This document shows, piece after piece, positions 1-11,686 of a DNA stretch of 64,000 nt (positions are counted from its first letter, which is position 1; each line of letters starts with the position of its first letter). The stretch is from Pseudopithomyces maydicus. Its lineage: Eukaryota > Ascomycota > Dothideomycetes > Pleosporales > Didymosphaeriaceae. The DNA lies in NCBI GenBank assembly GCA_026873275.1, contig JANTUC010000014.1:992001-1056000 (forward strand), written 5' to 3'. A program made the translations under genes and the position numbers. The notes below the pieces were generated by a model that worked only from the letters and a program-made list of their open reading frames with translations, did not search any database and was not told the origin of the DNA.

Positions 1-339
1 ATCCTGCTGTAGAATCATGGATCATGAATCATCCTTATAATAACATTGATACGATATGAATCTATGAAAACGTGGAGATGACGATGAGCGCGTCTTAATC
101 CCAACTTGAACAAAAACAGCGAGGTGTTATCTCCGAAGCGTCCCTCCCCCACTCGATATCCCGCATATACAGACTACTGGAAACAAGAAGCCTTGCACTG
201 TTAGTACGTCCTGTCATGCGTGGACCTCAGTCATACGCATTCCATTAGGTCACTCCGAACGATGAAAAGAAACCCCATTACGATCCGGCATAATCATTAC
301 TAAACCACGGAAGAGTTCGAGTTTCACTGTCTACATGCC
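1..339. other. Left-edge spacer downstream of the first gene
   Basis: No open frame with protein-like composition is visible. It probably holds the 3' untranslated region of the minus-strand gene that follows. Confidence 0.5.
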
Positions 340-1038
340 TCATATGCAGATGTCATCAAAGCCCGACAAATCTTGTCCCTGAAGGGTTTTCCTATTTGAC
401 GTCGTATTTGATGACTTCGATCCAACTTTTGCTTTCAATCGTAACGGACTAGGCACTGGAGATGAGGCCTCGCGCGCGTCTGACAGTGATGAATTAGAAT
501 GTGACGACCAAGAATCCGTTGGTTTGCTCGTATGCGATTTTTTCGTCGATGATGTAGCAGGCGACTTCAATTTTGGTTGTTTCATAGTCACCGCTTGAGC
601 TTGGACTACTTGGCCCATATCAAGAGAAGGAGTACGATATGGCGAGTCTAATTGCTGTTCCTTTTGCGGGGAGAACACGGAGCGTGAAAGCTCACGATTG
701 TATTGGTGCTCTATTTGTTGTGCGTGGTACGGTGGCTTTCCTTCAGTGTACGTAGGCTGTGGTGGTGAGACGGGCTGAGAAAAATGTTGAGCCCCCCGAT
801 GCGGTTGATGCTGCCCTCCATACACCATTGGTGGCTGTTGGTGCATCGGTTGCTGCCATTGAGGCACTTGTTGAGTTGGGTTCGAGATCGGCGGCCTTTG
901 TTGGATTTGCATCTCGATATCTTCCTGTCGTTTTACGATTCTACCGAGACCACAACATCTCCTCTTCCATGCCCAAAACGCGCCAGCTCCTCCAAACAGA
1001 ATTGCAAAAAAGACAACAGCGGTAACAGCAAATCCCAT
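340..1038 (-). CDS. Single-pass membrane protein with Q/P-rich tail, unknown function
   Basis: This 232-residue protein is not recognised. The frame opens 11 codons further upstream, but the first ATG (MGFAVTA) lies at 1038. Residues 1 to about 25 form one hydrophobic helix rich in A, V, F and G. It is followed by a basic, Cys-containing stop-transfer patch (KRRCCGLG) whose paired cysteines could be palmitoylated. The rest looks disordered: Gln/Pro/His-rich from about residue 45 to 110, then Ser/Thr/Lys-rich. The layout suggests a short lumenal or outer N-terminus and a long cytoplasmic tail. No intron is needed, but an upstream exon cannot be excluded. There are no close neighbours. Confidence 0.6.
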   Translation of the reverse strand: MGFAVTAVVFFAILFGGAGAFWAWKRRCCGLGRIVKRQEDIEMQIQQRPPISNPTQQVPQWQQPMHQQPPMVYGGQHQPHRGAQHFSQPVSPPQPTYTEGKPPYHAQQIEHQYNRELSRSVFSPQKEQQLDSPYRTPSLDMGQVVQAQAVTMKQPKLKSPATSSTKKSHTSKPTDSWSSHSNSSLSDAREASSPVPSPLRLKAKVGSKSSNTTSNRKTLQGQDLSGFDDICI

Positions 1039-2674
1039 TATGGTTGATCGAAAAAGAGATTCTGCCTTCAAGGATAAGAGGAGATATGTGTGAGTTCTGT
1101 ATATTCAGAAATCGTGCAGTGAAGACCTAGGTTCCGCTAAAACAGACAAGGACTTCTGTCCAGATATGAAGAATAGGTTTGTTGATTGTGATGTGACGCG
1201 GGGTGAGTAAGATCGCACTGTCGAGTCTGTAGGAATATGAAGAGGTGAGCAATTAGGAAAAGAATAATAGCTTTATACCATCAAGACCTGTGTTATCGAA
1301 GGAGATTTTGCTTATTGGGTATCACACACACTCTCCTTCAACGGCGCGCATCACAAACTTTTACAATTTACATTCTTCTCTCCCCTCCATGCTCTGGCAT
1401 TGCTATTCACGTTCTCTATATAATCTTCAATTATGATGTGAATAATATATATGGCCATTATTCGTGTTAATTCGAAACAGCATGAGTAGTCCAAAGTATT
1501 CGCCACTATCTGCTACCTTGCACGAAACATTTCCCCTCCTGTATCTGGGTGTAATTCCCACGAAAGACCATCTCTTTTTAGTCTCAAAAAAATTAACATT
1601 TAAAAACTATGGTACAAGTTGGGAATATGCGCTTCACACACTACCGCTCCTGTGAAAATTGTCTAGATGTGAATTTTTGCTTCACCACCCCTCGCTCTTG
1701 AATCCTCATTGCGAATATGAGGTTGTACCTTTCAAACCCCGGTCTTGAATTTTGGGTCAGACATTGTCTTTTCCCAAAGTGCTACGCCATATGGCAAAGC
1801 ATGAAGATGTCGCCTGCAGGATCTGTGAACTCGAAGCTCTGAATACATCCATGTCTAATTACTAATCAGGATAATCAGGATATGCAGAAGAATCAAGAGG
1901 GGTGACAGAGTTTTATCCTACCAAGTATTTGCACTTAGTCAACTCATACCCAGCTACTGCTTCTTCAAAACACAAGACATAACACATGCAGAGGAATAAG
2001 CCGGATTGAATCTTTACTCGGGTAGTCCAGTCTCGAATATTCTGGTATGAAAGTTCTCAAGATATCAGGATAATAATGAAATAAATAAAATAGGCGGTAT
2101 GAATGGATATATCATATAAGGGTGCTTTATATCATTGGTCCGGCTGCGAGATTTTGTAGGGAGAAACAAACAAAACAAGATCCCAATAAAAGGTGATAGG
2201 AATATCACCGCTAGTATGTTATATAGTAGGCTCACCTTTAAGGGTTTGAAGACTGATTCACTATCACATAGTCAGTTCATTCATTATCGTCACAAGAACC
2301 TAAATAGATTATTCCGACAATGGCCAGTGGCTAATTAAACAGTGACGATGTATTAAGCAAATAGAGCACTCTGTTTTTACTTAGTTAGGTAAGGAACACA
2401 TGATATGTTGTGCGTCATGTTTCTTAACGCTGTATGCATTTCTTTCTCTTCACAATCAATCTCCATCATAACAAAGAAGAATTGATCGATCAGCCTATAA
2501 AAACCAATGTAATATCCTTCCCCCCAGGTCATGTGAAGGTATTGTCTGCACAATATGATGTGCTCAAAGAGAAAGAGATAGATAGACAGACGTCCTTCAA
2601 TAAATAATACAAAGGTAATATTAGGCTTGGGAAGCAAGACGAGCAAAAAGACAAATTACTAAGTAACTTGCTCA
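1039..2674. other. AT-rich intergenic region
   Basis: About 1.6 kb of AT-rich sequence between a membrane-protein gene and tRNA-Pro. Open frames are short and of random composition. No coding or transposon signature is seen. Confidence 0.5.
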
Positions 2675-2764
2675 GGGTCTTACCGCGATTCGAACGCGGG
2701 GCCTCTCGCAAGTTATACTCAGGGTACTCCCTAAGCGAGAATCATACCTCTAGACCATAAGACC
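2675..2764 (-). tRNA. tRNA-Pro(AGG) with an 18-nt intron
   Basis: On the minus strand the acceptor arm GGTCTTA (2758-2764) pairs with TAAGACC (2676-2682), and C at 2675 is the discriminator. The T arm is CCGCG-TTCGAAT-CGCGG. The anticodon stem CTCGC pairs with GCGAG around a TTAGGG loop, giving anticodon AGG at 2730-2732. The loop is interrupted one base 3' of the anticodon by an 18-nt intron (2711-2728), the canonical position for eukaryotic nuclear tRNA introns. The mature RNA is about 72 nt. Confidence 0.95.
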
Positions 2765-5189
2765 TGATTGGTTGATTGATGAAGATATTCTAGGTTAAAA
2801 GTATTATATACCACAATCTTGGGAATCTGCTATCGAGCATAAGAATCGCAAGATTACTTTCCATGGATTCACACGTATTAATAATGTTCTGAGACTAAAA
2901 ATTGCTGTGGGAAGTAACCGAGCGAATCGCCGACTCACAAATGGAGCCAGACGCTCGAGCACTTCGGTGCACTGGACGTTGCTCGGACCTCCTCGAATTC
3001 CTATTGGGCCATGCGCAATTCAACTCCTAGTTCTTATTGTCGAGTGCATTCGGTCTTGCTATATTTTGTGTACCCCGAAGATTTAGATTAAGATTATGTC
3101 GCGCCGTGTTAGTCCAGTTTATGCTCTTCAGGTCATTCAAAGACGAAGGACCCCATCAGTGAGCAACGATCATGTCTTGACCAATCAGCCGTGGCAGCCA
3201 GGTTCCCCAAGTGCGACCTCATTGCAATCAGAAAGAGGTTACGTCATGCGAGAATGTGTGTTCTAGTGCTGTCACTGTTGCTGAATAAAATATGGAGCTC
3301 GGAGCGCGTGTTTTATGCTCGTGATGTGCAAGTACGCTTCCTTATTCTTTGACGCTAGGGAGACCGACCCGGTTCATGTTGCATGTAATTCTTTCAATTA
3401 ATCCTTGTGCTGCATAAGACCTAATTTTCCTATAGGCTTTTGCTGTTGCACATTTATTACGCAAATAGCGCTTCGCATGGAGCTCCGTCCTCCGACCGTC
3501 GGCTCATGTATGGTGAGATGATATGCCAGACGTGAGCCAATGAGCAAATCCATGGCCTCGACGTTCACGGTTCGAATGCACGATTGGTGATTGTTAGCAA
3601 TGATGTGCGGATGATTTGCCTTTTACCGTTGTTGATGATACCGAAGCTTCCTTGCAACTGGTCTGCGGTACGGTTTGTCTGCTTCCGCCCGAACCTTATC
3701 CACCGTGCCGTTGTTCAGACGGTCGAGATGGAAGTTCGTGCGCCACGATAGGGTTCCGATCCACGGGGCAGGCGGGCGGGAGGGAGGCATCGAGGCGGTG
3801 AAGGTGGCACGGCAGGCCGATGGCAGGTAGCTTTGGGCTGGGCACGAACACGACACCAGAGACAAGAATTCACTCGCTAGACTAAGCTGCATGGAATCGA
3901 TAGCTACAAACACTGGCAGGGCTGGCGTCATCCTACACGAGTAGAGGCAGCAACCCCTGCACCTGGCCGTCTACGCAGCGGTCGACCTATACGCGTTAGC
4001 CGACGATCAAACACCAACACCAACACCTGGGCTGCTATCCTCTTAACCCTCGCTCTCCGCGCTCCCTCGTCCTCTGGCCGTCTCGTCGTCTTCTCCCTCC
4101 TCTCCTCTGCTTGCAATGGTAAACTCTGCGCTCGCAGCCACGCCACCCAAGGCTGGAGGTCATTGGCTAGTCATGTTTTGAACCCCGAGATGCGCAGCGC
4201 CAAACCCGCCTTCGCCAAATCGCGACATGCCCCAGCATGCGTCCCGCCCAGGATCGGAGGCCATCGACGGCTCTTCGGAGGACTCCTCGGAGGTCATCGA
4301 CGATTCTTCGGAGACCGCCCGCCACCATCGATCGGCTTGTGCCAGCCCTGCCTCTGTGTGTGCGAGGTGTGACTGCGAGCCACCATGGGACATGCAGCCA
4401 AAGGCTATTGTCAATGTACCACGGTCGAACCATGGCCGCGCGACCTCGCCCGCGGCTGTCCATGGACTGCGGCAGCTCAAAATTGTCCGACTGCCCGTGT
4501 TCAGCCTACCCCGGAAGCGGGGAATTAACGGCGTTCGACCTGTTCTGTCAGTGCGCGCCCCAGAGGTCGTCGATAAAGAAAGCAGCACTGTCTCTGCTGC
4601 ATCTGACCTTTTCCGCCCTCTCCACGTTGCACGCCCCTACGCCTGGAACTGCTGCCCGCCGCCATTGCCGCCGCCGCCGCCGTCCTGACAGCCAGACAGC
4701 CGGACAGCCAGACACGGGGACAGCAGCCAGACCGCCCCGAGGACCACAGCTGCCATCCAAATACCCTAACCCTCCCCTCCGCCTGCGCTCCAGCCAGCAG
4801 CCAGCTCCACCGACTACCAAATCGGCGCCCGGTTCATCTGCCGACCGTCCCCAGTGTAAAAGGTGACATCGGTCGCACTACGCTAACCCGCTTTCTTGAC
4901 GGGAACAGGCATCCGGATACTCTTCTTTCGGATCATCTTTCACCCGACCTCGGGTATCTCTCCGCTCACTCGACATTTGGCTGTCGCATGCGCTTTTCTG
5001 ACAGTGCATGAGTGCTTCCAAACCGGTTAGCACCCCTCTGTGCTAGTCTGGTACGCCTACGCGTCTCTGGTTCCCGCTGGGCCACTCGTCACGCGTCGCC
5101 CTTCACGAATCTGACTCCGTCTTGGCATGATCGGACTTCCCCACCAGTCCGCGACGAGCGTTTCCACGCCTTCTCACTCCATCATCAAC
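2765..5189. other. Intergenic and upstream region of the Zn2Cys6 gene
   Basis: About 2.4 kb. From 3,600 onward it becomes C/T-rich on the plus strand, with overlapping random-looking open frames on both strands. It probably includes the promoter and leader of the downstream regulator. No gene can be supported. Confidence 0.5.
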
Positions 5190-7158
5190 ATGGAGCCTAG
5201 AGAGGGAAGGATAGGGAATGCATTCGCCTGCGAGCGATGTCGAAAACACAAAGTACGATGCGTACCATCCGACGCGGCCGGCATATGCCAAAGGTACCTT
5301 GCATCAAACCCAATTGTTGATGTATGCTTGACTTACCACGTGCTGCAGATGCCAGAAGGCACGCGTCGAATGTATCGAACATGTGGCCCGGCGGAGACCA
5401 GCGAAACCAAGGACCGTCGTGCAACCAACCGCCAAAGTGGCTGAGATGGAGAAGCGCATCGACAAGCTGCATGCTCTGGTCACTGCCACTACTGCTCCAA
5501 GCGTAACAACCACCACGCCACAGCCCACTCTGCCGCCTGTCACCACAGTTTCATCACAGTCAGCGGAGAGTGTAAGGAGGGCTTCAACCCCTGCGCCCAT
5601 CGTGCCTTCACTGCCCGCAGTGAAAACACCCATTCTCCCAAACCCTGGCTCCACGCCCGAATCTGCCTTCTCCTTTTGGGAATCTATCAATGAGACTGTA
5701 TCTGGACTTGGCCGCCTGGATCCTGTGATACGCTCCATCAGCATCATCCACATGCAGTCGTTACTCGATAGTTATCGGGGAATGACTGCGTTTTTCCCCT
5801 TCGTCTTGCTGCCCAGGGAATCCTTCCTCAGAGACTTGATCCAACAGAGACCCATTCTTCTGTTTGCCGTCTTTACAGCCGCTTCATATGACTCCTACCA
5901 GCTGCAAATTTCTCTGAGCAGAGAATTCCGCAAGGTCGTGATGGTGAAGATCATGAACGGGGAAAAGAGCTTGGACCTCTTACAGGGGCTACTGGTTTTC
6001 ATCGCGTGGCACCACCACTATATGGATCCCCATGCAGCTTCAGTCCACCTGCTTCTTCAAATGTGCGTCGGAATTGCTGGTGATCTAGGCCTCGACAATC
6101 TTCCATCGCCAACAAGGAGCCCCATGCAGAAAGAGGATCTCCGCCACAGAGAAGCAAAGAGAGCGTATTTAGGTTGTTACTATCTGGCTTCGAGTCTAAA
6201 TCTTTTAGACTCGGGGAGGACACGGAGTATATCTCATTCCAACACCCTGCGAATGTACGCAAAAGATATCGTTGACGGAGCTTGGGAGCATCACTCAGAC
6301 GCCATTGTGCCAATTCTCATCGACACTTGCCAATTTATGGAGGATGTGGAGGAGACCTTCGGCGGCCAATCTGAGTCTGCACTTGTGGCGAAAGCTCAGT
6401 TGAAGCGTCTAGGCGAGAAGTGGGAGCAGATGCAGACTGCAACAAAAGCACAAGCTGGGGATTACCGTTAGTATATTTTCAACATTTGAGCTTGTTACAC
6501 TAACATTCTTCCAGGTACGCTTAGATGGATACAGTTAGGGGCCCGGATTTTCCTATACAAAGCCACCGCTTCGCTCGACATCTACGACCGGGATAGCATG
6601 CCCTGGGTATCGGGCTTCCAGCTATCGCAGCGCATTACATGTCTGCGGTGTCTGGAGCAATTCTTGGACAACAGCCTCCAGCTTAATGCTAGCGAATATG
6701 AGTTACTCTCCATAACCGACTGGCTCGCACTTGTCGCCAGTTTAACAACGCTGGCCAAGCTTGCGCTTCACACCTCGCCGATGCCCGGATGGGATCCCAT
6801 CGAGCTTCAAATTTACAAGAGTTTTGAATATTTCCGAGACCAGCTTTCCGCCCAGATGCCCCGGCAACGCGAGTCCCAGGACTATAGCGAAGATCTGTTC
6901 GAGCGCTTCCGACGGATCACGGCGATAATGAAGATGGCGGTCAAAGCCGCCCCAGGCCGCAGCAGTCCCAACGGTTCAACATTCGAGCTAGCGACCGGTT
7001 CGGGCAGGACAGTGTCTTTGCTGCAAGAATTGCCCCCTTTGAAACCGAACGGCGTGGCCAATGGCTTGGATCCATTGCCTGCACCGTGGAAAGTCAACGC
7101 GCAATTTGATATCAGCAGCCAGGAGTTTCTCTGGAAATTTCTCATGGGAACAGTTTGA
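5190..7158 (+). CDS. Zn2Cys6 (GAL4-type) transcription factor
   Basis: A predicted DNA-binding regulator of 621 residues in three exons (introns 5294-5348 and 6467-6514). The first intron falls inside the zinc cluster. Splicing it gives C14-x2-C17-x6-C24-x8-C33-x2-C36-x6-C43, a complete binuclear cluster followed by an arginine-rich linker (ARRRPAK). A short coiled-coil-like stretch (AEMEKRIDKLHAL) and a Ser/Thr/Pro-rich spacer come next. The middle (about 150-400) resembles the fungal-specific regulatory region of this family. The start ATG is the first in frame and sits 13 residues before the first Cys. No biosynthetic genes lie nearby, so a pathway-specific role cannot be assigned. Target genes are unknown. 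Confidence 0.9.
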
Positions 7159-8220
7159 GGAGCGTCTCTGCGCCAAGAACGTTGCAATGTTATTTTGTGT
7201 CAGGTTTCCGCACTGGGGCCCAACACTCACTTTTTCGCCTGGCCGCTCGGCAACCGACGGCATCCTTCGGCGCGCTCACCGGAGTCACTTGAAGTTGTAG
7301 TACAACACGAAGCGTGAACCGATTGCTCAACATTAGGTCCCGTGGTTAATGTGTTCTGATGTCACCAAACATCACGGCGAGAGACTCGGCAGGCGCAGCA
7401 CAGCTCTGGGCTCTTGGTCACCGATTACCTTTCAGATTGTTCTCAAACAAGTCTATCAACTGTCACATCTCCTGCTCCTATTTCTTTCCATCAAGCTGGC
7501 ATGCCCCTTCACTCGGTGCACATCTAATCTGCGTTTTCTCTATTCTCGTTCATGCATCTCCTAAGGTTGGATTCTTGTTTCATACGTTTCGTCACGAGTT
7601 ATGTTGCATGAATACCCATTTTCACTTCAGACCATTTGTATTGCCTAGACTACATACCTTTCTAATTGTTCGCTCGCATCGAGCAGCTCTTTATCCTCGG
7701 GAAGGTTTTCGCCATACAAATACCCCGCCAACGTTTTCAGCTGCACCAGTTCGAGGTTGCCCCCCTCAGCCGCAGGCACGCTAGCACGTTGCGCGAATCT
7801 ACAGTATCCATACCAAATACATTCTATTGGGTGTGAAGTATCAAAAAACGCCTACGCACCTCTCGATCCATCGGATCCCGTACTTGTACTTTTCTCGCTC
7901 AAGGGCGCCGTAGCTTTCAGCCTGGTGACCGCCGTACCACATCCGTGACCGTGCACTGCCTCCTTGCTCAGACCTCCAAGCTCGTTTTCATCCAACATAA
8001 AAGCTTCTCTGGCAATTGCATCCTTCCCGGGTCCGCGACACCCCAGCGGGCACCGACCGGGCGCTTGGGATACTCGAATCCATCGGGACGAACCTTGGGT
8101 TGGCATACTTGCATACTTCTTGTAGGTAATGCCGGTGCAAATCATTCATAGCTTTTTGATCTCACGCGGATAAAGTCTGTCTGACTGGCTGCAGCGCGAA
8201 TCAATCGAAATTCATAAGAT
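7159..8220. other. Intergenic region
   Basis: About 1.1 kb between the regulator and the first Gly/His-rich gene. Open frames here are short and unconvincing. It is presumably a 3' UTR followed by a promoter. Confidence 0.5.
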
Positions 8221-8448
8221 ATGGGCTGTTTTACTTCCAAGCCCGGATATGGTCAGGATGGCCGCGTAGGATACTATGGCGGTCCTGTCGCGGTTGGTGA
8301 CACTGCGGGGGGAAATCACGGAGGTCATGGCGCTGGTGGACATGGGGGTCATACGTACGGTGGTGGACACGGAGGTCATACGTATGGAGGTGATGGTGGA
8401 GGAGGATTCGGCGGGGATGGCGGCGGCGGCGGAGGAGGAGGATGCTGA
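8221..8448 (+). CDS. Small Gly/His-rich protein with lipidation-type N-terminus
   Basis: A 75-residue single-exon protein, not recognised as a named family. It begins MGCFTSK: Gly2 plus Ser6 fit the N-myristoylation signal, and Cys3 is the usual neighbouring palmitoylation site. From about residue 28 onward it is almost only Gly and His, with Tyr and Asp, in a GGHGGHTYGG-type repeat, and it ends in a Gly run and a terminal Cys. A second gene beginning MGCFSSK with the same GGH(S/T)Y repeat style starts 870 bp downstream on the same strand, which supports this short gene being real. A peripheral membrane location with metal- or polysaccharide-binding repeats is inference only. Confidence 0.65.
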   Translation: MGCFTSKPGYGQDGRVGYYGGPVAVGDTAGGNHGGHGAGGHGGHTYGGGHGGHTYGGDGGGGFGGDGGGGGGGGC

Positions 8449-9321
8449 GTCCCACACGATCTCCGACAATAACCTTATTTCCTCAACGCCGTAGGAATCG
8501 AAAGTTGATCGTTCTCTACTAGACCACAGTTGTGAGTGAGTGCACGTGTATGAAGAACCAATTACATGCATAGCAAGGCAGAGCACCGGTGAACCTCGCT
8601 GCCACATCCGTACCCAAGTACCGACGCTCCCACGTGCATATATTTTAGACCTAGCTACATGACAGGTCTATACGAAGTCTTCTATCTCTGTAGTCTATCT
8701 GCCTTGCTCTTCGCCTTGCTCTCCAACGCTCCGTCCAGCGCTAGGTTGCCGTCGCAGCTCGTAGCGCGGCACCAACGGCCCATTTAACCCCTTGCAGCTC
8801 GACCTCGGCACGTCTTGCGCCCTTGCCAGAACACCACCATTCCCAAACCAACTCACCGTCGCTTGCGAATGCTGAATACGAGAGCTGTTTGCACCGCCGC
8901 GGCAGTCTACAGCCCGTATTCATTTCGCAGCCTTGATGACGTGCAGCACAGCCACTGCCGCAGAGCACGGCTCGTCACATGTTGGCCCTGGAAATCTTGG
9001 AAAGCGCGCGATGGGAGTGACGAAGGGTCTTGATAGGGAAAATGGGTGTAGTCTTGCGCATGGCTGTGGTGCACAGTTAGTCAGACAGGTAGGTGCGGTA
9101 GGTGTCACTGTATGTATGTGCCTTGTGAATTTGTGGGGAGTCAGAGCACCTACGTTGCCATATATCTACCCACAGCGGTACCTCTCAACTTTCACTTCAG
9201 CACCACTCTGCTTTCTCTCTCTCTCTCTCTCTTCCTTCCTTCTTTTACACACCATACATCTACATCACTATCTCCATCCACATACACCACACCCCATCGA
9301 AACCCCGATCCTCCCCTCAAA
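8449..9321. other. Spacer between the two Gly/His-rich genes
   Basis: About 870 bp. It contains a pyrimidine tract with a (CT)n run near 9,213-9,232, followed by CA-rich sequence just before the next start. Such tracts are common in fungal core promoters and leaders. No gene is supported. Confidence 0.5.
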
Positions 9322-9972
9322 ATGGGCTGCTTCTCCTCCAAAGAGAAACCCCCCACCCCATCCGCCCAACCTTCTTCCCAGGAAGAAAAACAAAAAGAAA
9401 GATCCCCAACCCCGAAGCCCACACCCACACCCACACCCGAAAAAAATCGCTCCAAAGCCAAAGCCAAAACCAACGGCAACAGCAGTGGTGGTGGTGGCGG
9501 CGGCGGCGGCGGCAGCGCCCCCACCGACACCACAACCGCAACCAACAACGCCCTACTCCAAAACCAAATCATCCTCGAAGCCGCAGCAAACGACGACGTT
9601 CCCACGAAGCGCTATTACGAAGACGATCTGCCCAGCGCGGATAAATCGGTCGCGCATCACAGCAACAGTCCGAATGCTGCGTCGCATGGGGCCTCGAACC
9701 ATGGGTTGGGGAGCGATTTGAACGAGGGGAAGAGTTCGACGGGGTATGATGGGGGGCATAGCCATAGCGGAGGACACAGTGGGGGACATAGTTATAGCGG
9801 GGGGCATAGCTATAGCGGGGGGCATAGCTACAGCGCGGGGCATAGCGGGGGGCACTCTAGCGGGGGTGGGGGTTACTCCAGTGGTGGTGGGGGTTACTCC
9901 AGCGGGGGTGGAGGCGGTGATAGCGGAGGTTTTTCGAGCGGAGGCGGGGGTGGTGATTCTGGGGGTTTTTAA
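9322..9972 (+). CDS. Gly/Ser/His repeat protein with lipidation-type N-terminus
   Basis: A 216-residue single-exon protein starting MGCFSSK, which matches an N-myristoylation signal (Gly2, Ser6) with Cys3 available for palmitoylation. The frame is open upstream, but this ATG is chosen because the motif is shared with the gene at 8221. Residues about 8-55 are Lys/Pro/Thr-rich, then a poly-Gly run follows. From about residue 140 come tandem GGHSYS units and then SSGGGGYSSGGGG repeats to the end. Repeat units are 12-18 bp in the DNA, so repeat number may vary between strains. It is probably a tandem paralogue of the 75-residue protein. Function is unknown. Confidence 0.65.
   Translation: MGCFSSKEKPPTPSAQPSSQEEKQKERSPTPKPTPTPTPEKNRSKAKAKTNGNSSGGGGGGGGGSAPTDTTTATNNALLQNQIILEAAANDDVPTKRYYEDDLPSADKSVAHHSNSPNAASHGASNHGLGSDLNEGKSSTGYDGGHSHSGGHSGGHSYSGGHSYSGGHSYSAGHSGGHSSGGGGYSSGGGGYSSGGGGGDSGGFSSGGGGGDSGGF
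9750..9963 (+). repeat. Coding minisatellite (GGHSYS / SSGGGGY units)
   Basis: Tandem imperfect units of the type GGGGGGCATAGCTATAGC, then GGTGGGGGTTACTCCAGC-like units, encode the repeats of the host gene. This is a likely site of length polymorphism and of assembly collapse. Confidence 0.75.
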
Positions 9973-10493
9973 ATTACAGGAGAAATGGAGGGAGAAGGAG
10001 TAGAGAGGATGGTGGATGGGAGAGGGAAACTTGGCGTGTATATACTGCTTGAGGCGTTGTAGAAATATAGAATGGTATTTGGTCTTCGAAACCGGGTTAT
10101 CCATGTAAGGTCCGCAGAAGGAGATACCTTGAAGGGAGCGTCAACCACATAGATCATCCATGTCCTAGAATAGTTACTGCACGAATGACAGTCACACAAC
10201 TTGAGCCTCATGCCAAGCCCCTATTTCTATCAGCAGTTGTCACAAGCAGCGTAGGAAAGAAAAGAGTTTGTTTATTCGTTGACCATTGATCATATCTCAT
10301 TTCCATTCGTAAGGTAGACATTACAGAGACACCCGTCTCTGTTTTCGGAGGAGTCATCAACATGGGTCGTCCCCAGGTAGCACCCTTTCTGTGACACATA
10401 CGATATCTAGTCGACCCATATTCTTATAGCTTTTCCCAATTGCTTTCCGGTACTCCTTGGCGACCTAACCTGGTCACCTCACAATCGTGAACT
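9973..10493. other. Convergent 3' intergenic region
   Basis: About 520 bp between the 3' end of the Gly/Ser/His gene and the 3' end of the minus-strand mannitol-1-phosphate dehydrogenase gene. It should hold both 3' UTRs. Nothing else is seen. Confidence 0.5.
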
Positions 10494-11678
10494 TCATGCG
10501 TTCTGAACCTTCTTGACGACGGCTACAACACGCTCGTACAGCGGGTGGCTCTTGTCCAGACCGGTAATCTGGCTCGTCGCATCCTCGGCAGACTTCTCCT
10601 TGAGGATCTTGGCAAGCTCAACAGACTCCTCGTCATCGGGGACGTTCTGGAACTTGAAGGCTTGCTCAGCGGCACCGAGCAGTGCGTCGACCTTGAGGCC
10701 TTGCTCGGCCAACTGGGCAGCGGGACCGATGAAGCGCTCCTTGCGACCAAGCTTGCGGAGAGGAGCACGACCGACGCGCTCAACCTTGTCCTTGAGCGTG
10801 GGGTTGGAGATGCGCGAGATGATGGTCTCGACGTACTCGTCCTGCTCGCTCTGGGCAATGCCGTGCTTCTTGACGATGAGGGCAGCAGTCTCCTTGACAG
10901 CCTCCCGGACGATATCGTGGAGCTTCTTGTCAGCAAGAACCTCGTGGACGAATTCGATCTTGTTTTGGTAGCCGTAGTAGGCGGCAGTGGCGTGCGAGGT
11001 GTTGACGGTGAACAGCTTGCGCTCAATGTAGGGCTCAAGGTCGTCAACATAGTGGATACCCTTAATTTCGGGCTTGTTGCCGCCGTTCTCGAAAGGCTTC
11101 TGCTCAACGCACCACTCGAAGAACTTCTCGATCTTGACGTTCATACCGGCATCCGCGTCTTGGTGGGGCACAATACGGTCAATAGCCGAATTGGCGTATC
11201 GGGCACGCTTCTCGATGTCGTTGAGTGTCTCTGCATTGAGCTTGTCCTTGATGTAGGTTTCGATGAAGCCCTTCCAGGCAGTTGTGGCGTTGATCATGTT
11301 CTCGCAGGCAATGACAGCGAGCGGAGGGAGGTCGGACTTGCGGGCCTCGATGGCCTTGGCCACAGGCTCGGCAACGAACTTCAGGATGTTGGGACCGACG
11401 GCGCAGGTGACGACCTCAGCAGTTGCAATCTCGTCAACGACCTCGGCCATGTTGTACTTGGAGTTGATGGCACGGTAGTTGTCGATGGTGAAACTCCGCT
11501 CGCCATCAGCGCCGATCTCGGTAACGACGTACGACTTGGCCTCGTTGAGGGAGTTGATCAGGGCGTCCATGACATCGACGAAGACGACCTCATAGCCGGA
11601 GTTGTGCAGGAACTCGGCGACGAAGCCACGGCCGATGTTGCCGCCGCCGAAGTGAACAGCCTTCTTAGTAGGAGCCAT
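10494..11678 (-). CDS. mpd1: Mannitol-1-phosphate 5-dehydrogenase
   Basis: Interconverts D-mannitol 1-phosphate and fructose 6-phosphate with NAD(H), the entry step of fungal mannitol metabolism, in the cytosol. The 394-residue uninterrupted protein starts MAPTKKAVHFGGGNIGRGF, a Rossmann dinucleotide-binding motif at the very N-terminus as in the polyol long-chain dehydrogenase family. Family-typical blocks follow, including IACENMINAT and KLFTVNTSHATAAYYGY. The length fits the family (about 390). The frame is open a further 43 codons upstream, but those codons are atypical and lie in a probable leader with its own intron. No other mannitol gene is adjacent. Confidence 0.95.
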   Translation of the reverse strand: MAPTKKAVHFGGGNIGRGFVAEFLHNSGYEVVFVDVMDALINSLNEAKSYVVTEIGADGERSFTIDNYRAINSKYNMAEVVDEIATAEVVTCAVGPNILKFVAEPVAKAIEARKSDLPPLAVIACENMINATTAWKGFIETYIKDKLNAETLNDIEKRARYANSAIDRIVPHQDADAGMNVKIEKFFEWCVEQKPFENGGNKPEIKGIHYVDDLEPYIERKLFTVNTSHATAAYYGYQNKIEFVHEVLADKKLHDIVREAVKETAALIVKKHGIAQSEQDEYVETIISRISNPTLKDKVERVGRAPLRKLGRKERFIGPAAQLAEQGLKVDALLGAAEQAFKFQNVPDDEESVELAKILKEKSAEDATSQITGLDKSHPLYERVVAVVKKVQNA

Positions 11679-11686
11679 TGTGATGT

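Noticed and set aside
3616..4866. Several overlapping open frames on both strands before the Zn2Cys6 gene
   Set aside because: All have repetitive or Arg/Pro-biased composition and none extends into a spliceable, motif-bearing protein.
5190..7158. Secondary-metabolite cluster around the Zn2Cys6 regulator
   Set aside because: No synthase, oxygenase set or transporter within 10 kb; only a lone primary-metabolism dehydrogenase is near.
9112..9321. N-terminal 70-codon extension of the second Gly/His-repeat protein
   Set aside because: The extension is Leu/Ser/Tyr-rich leader with a (CT)n tract; the MGCF start shared with the neighbour is preferred.
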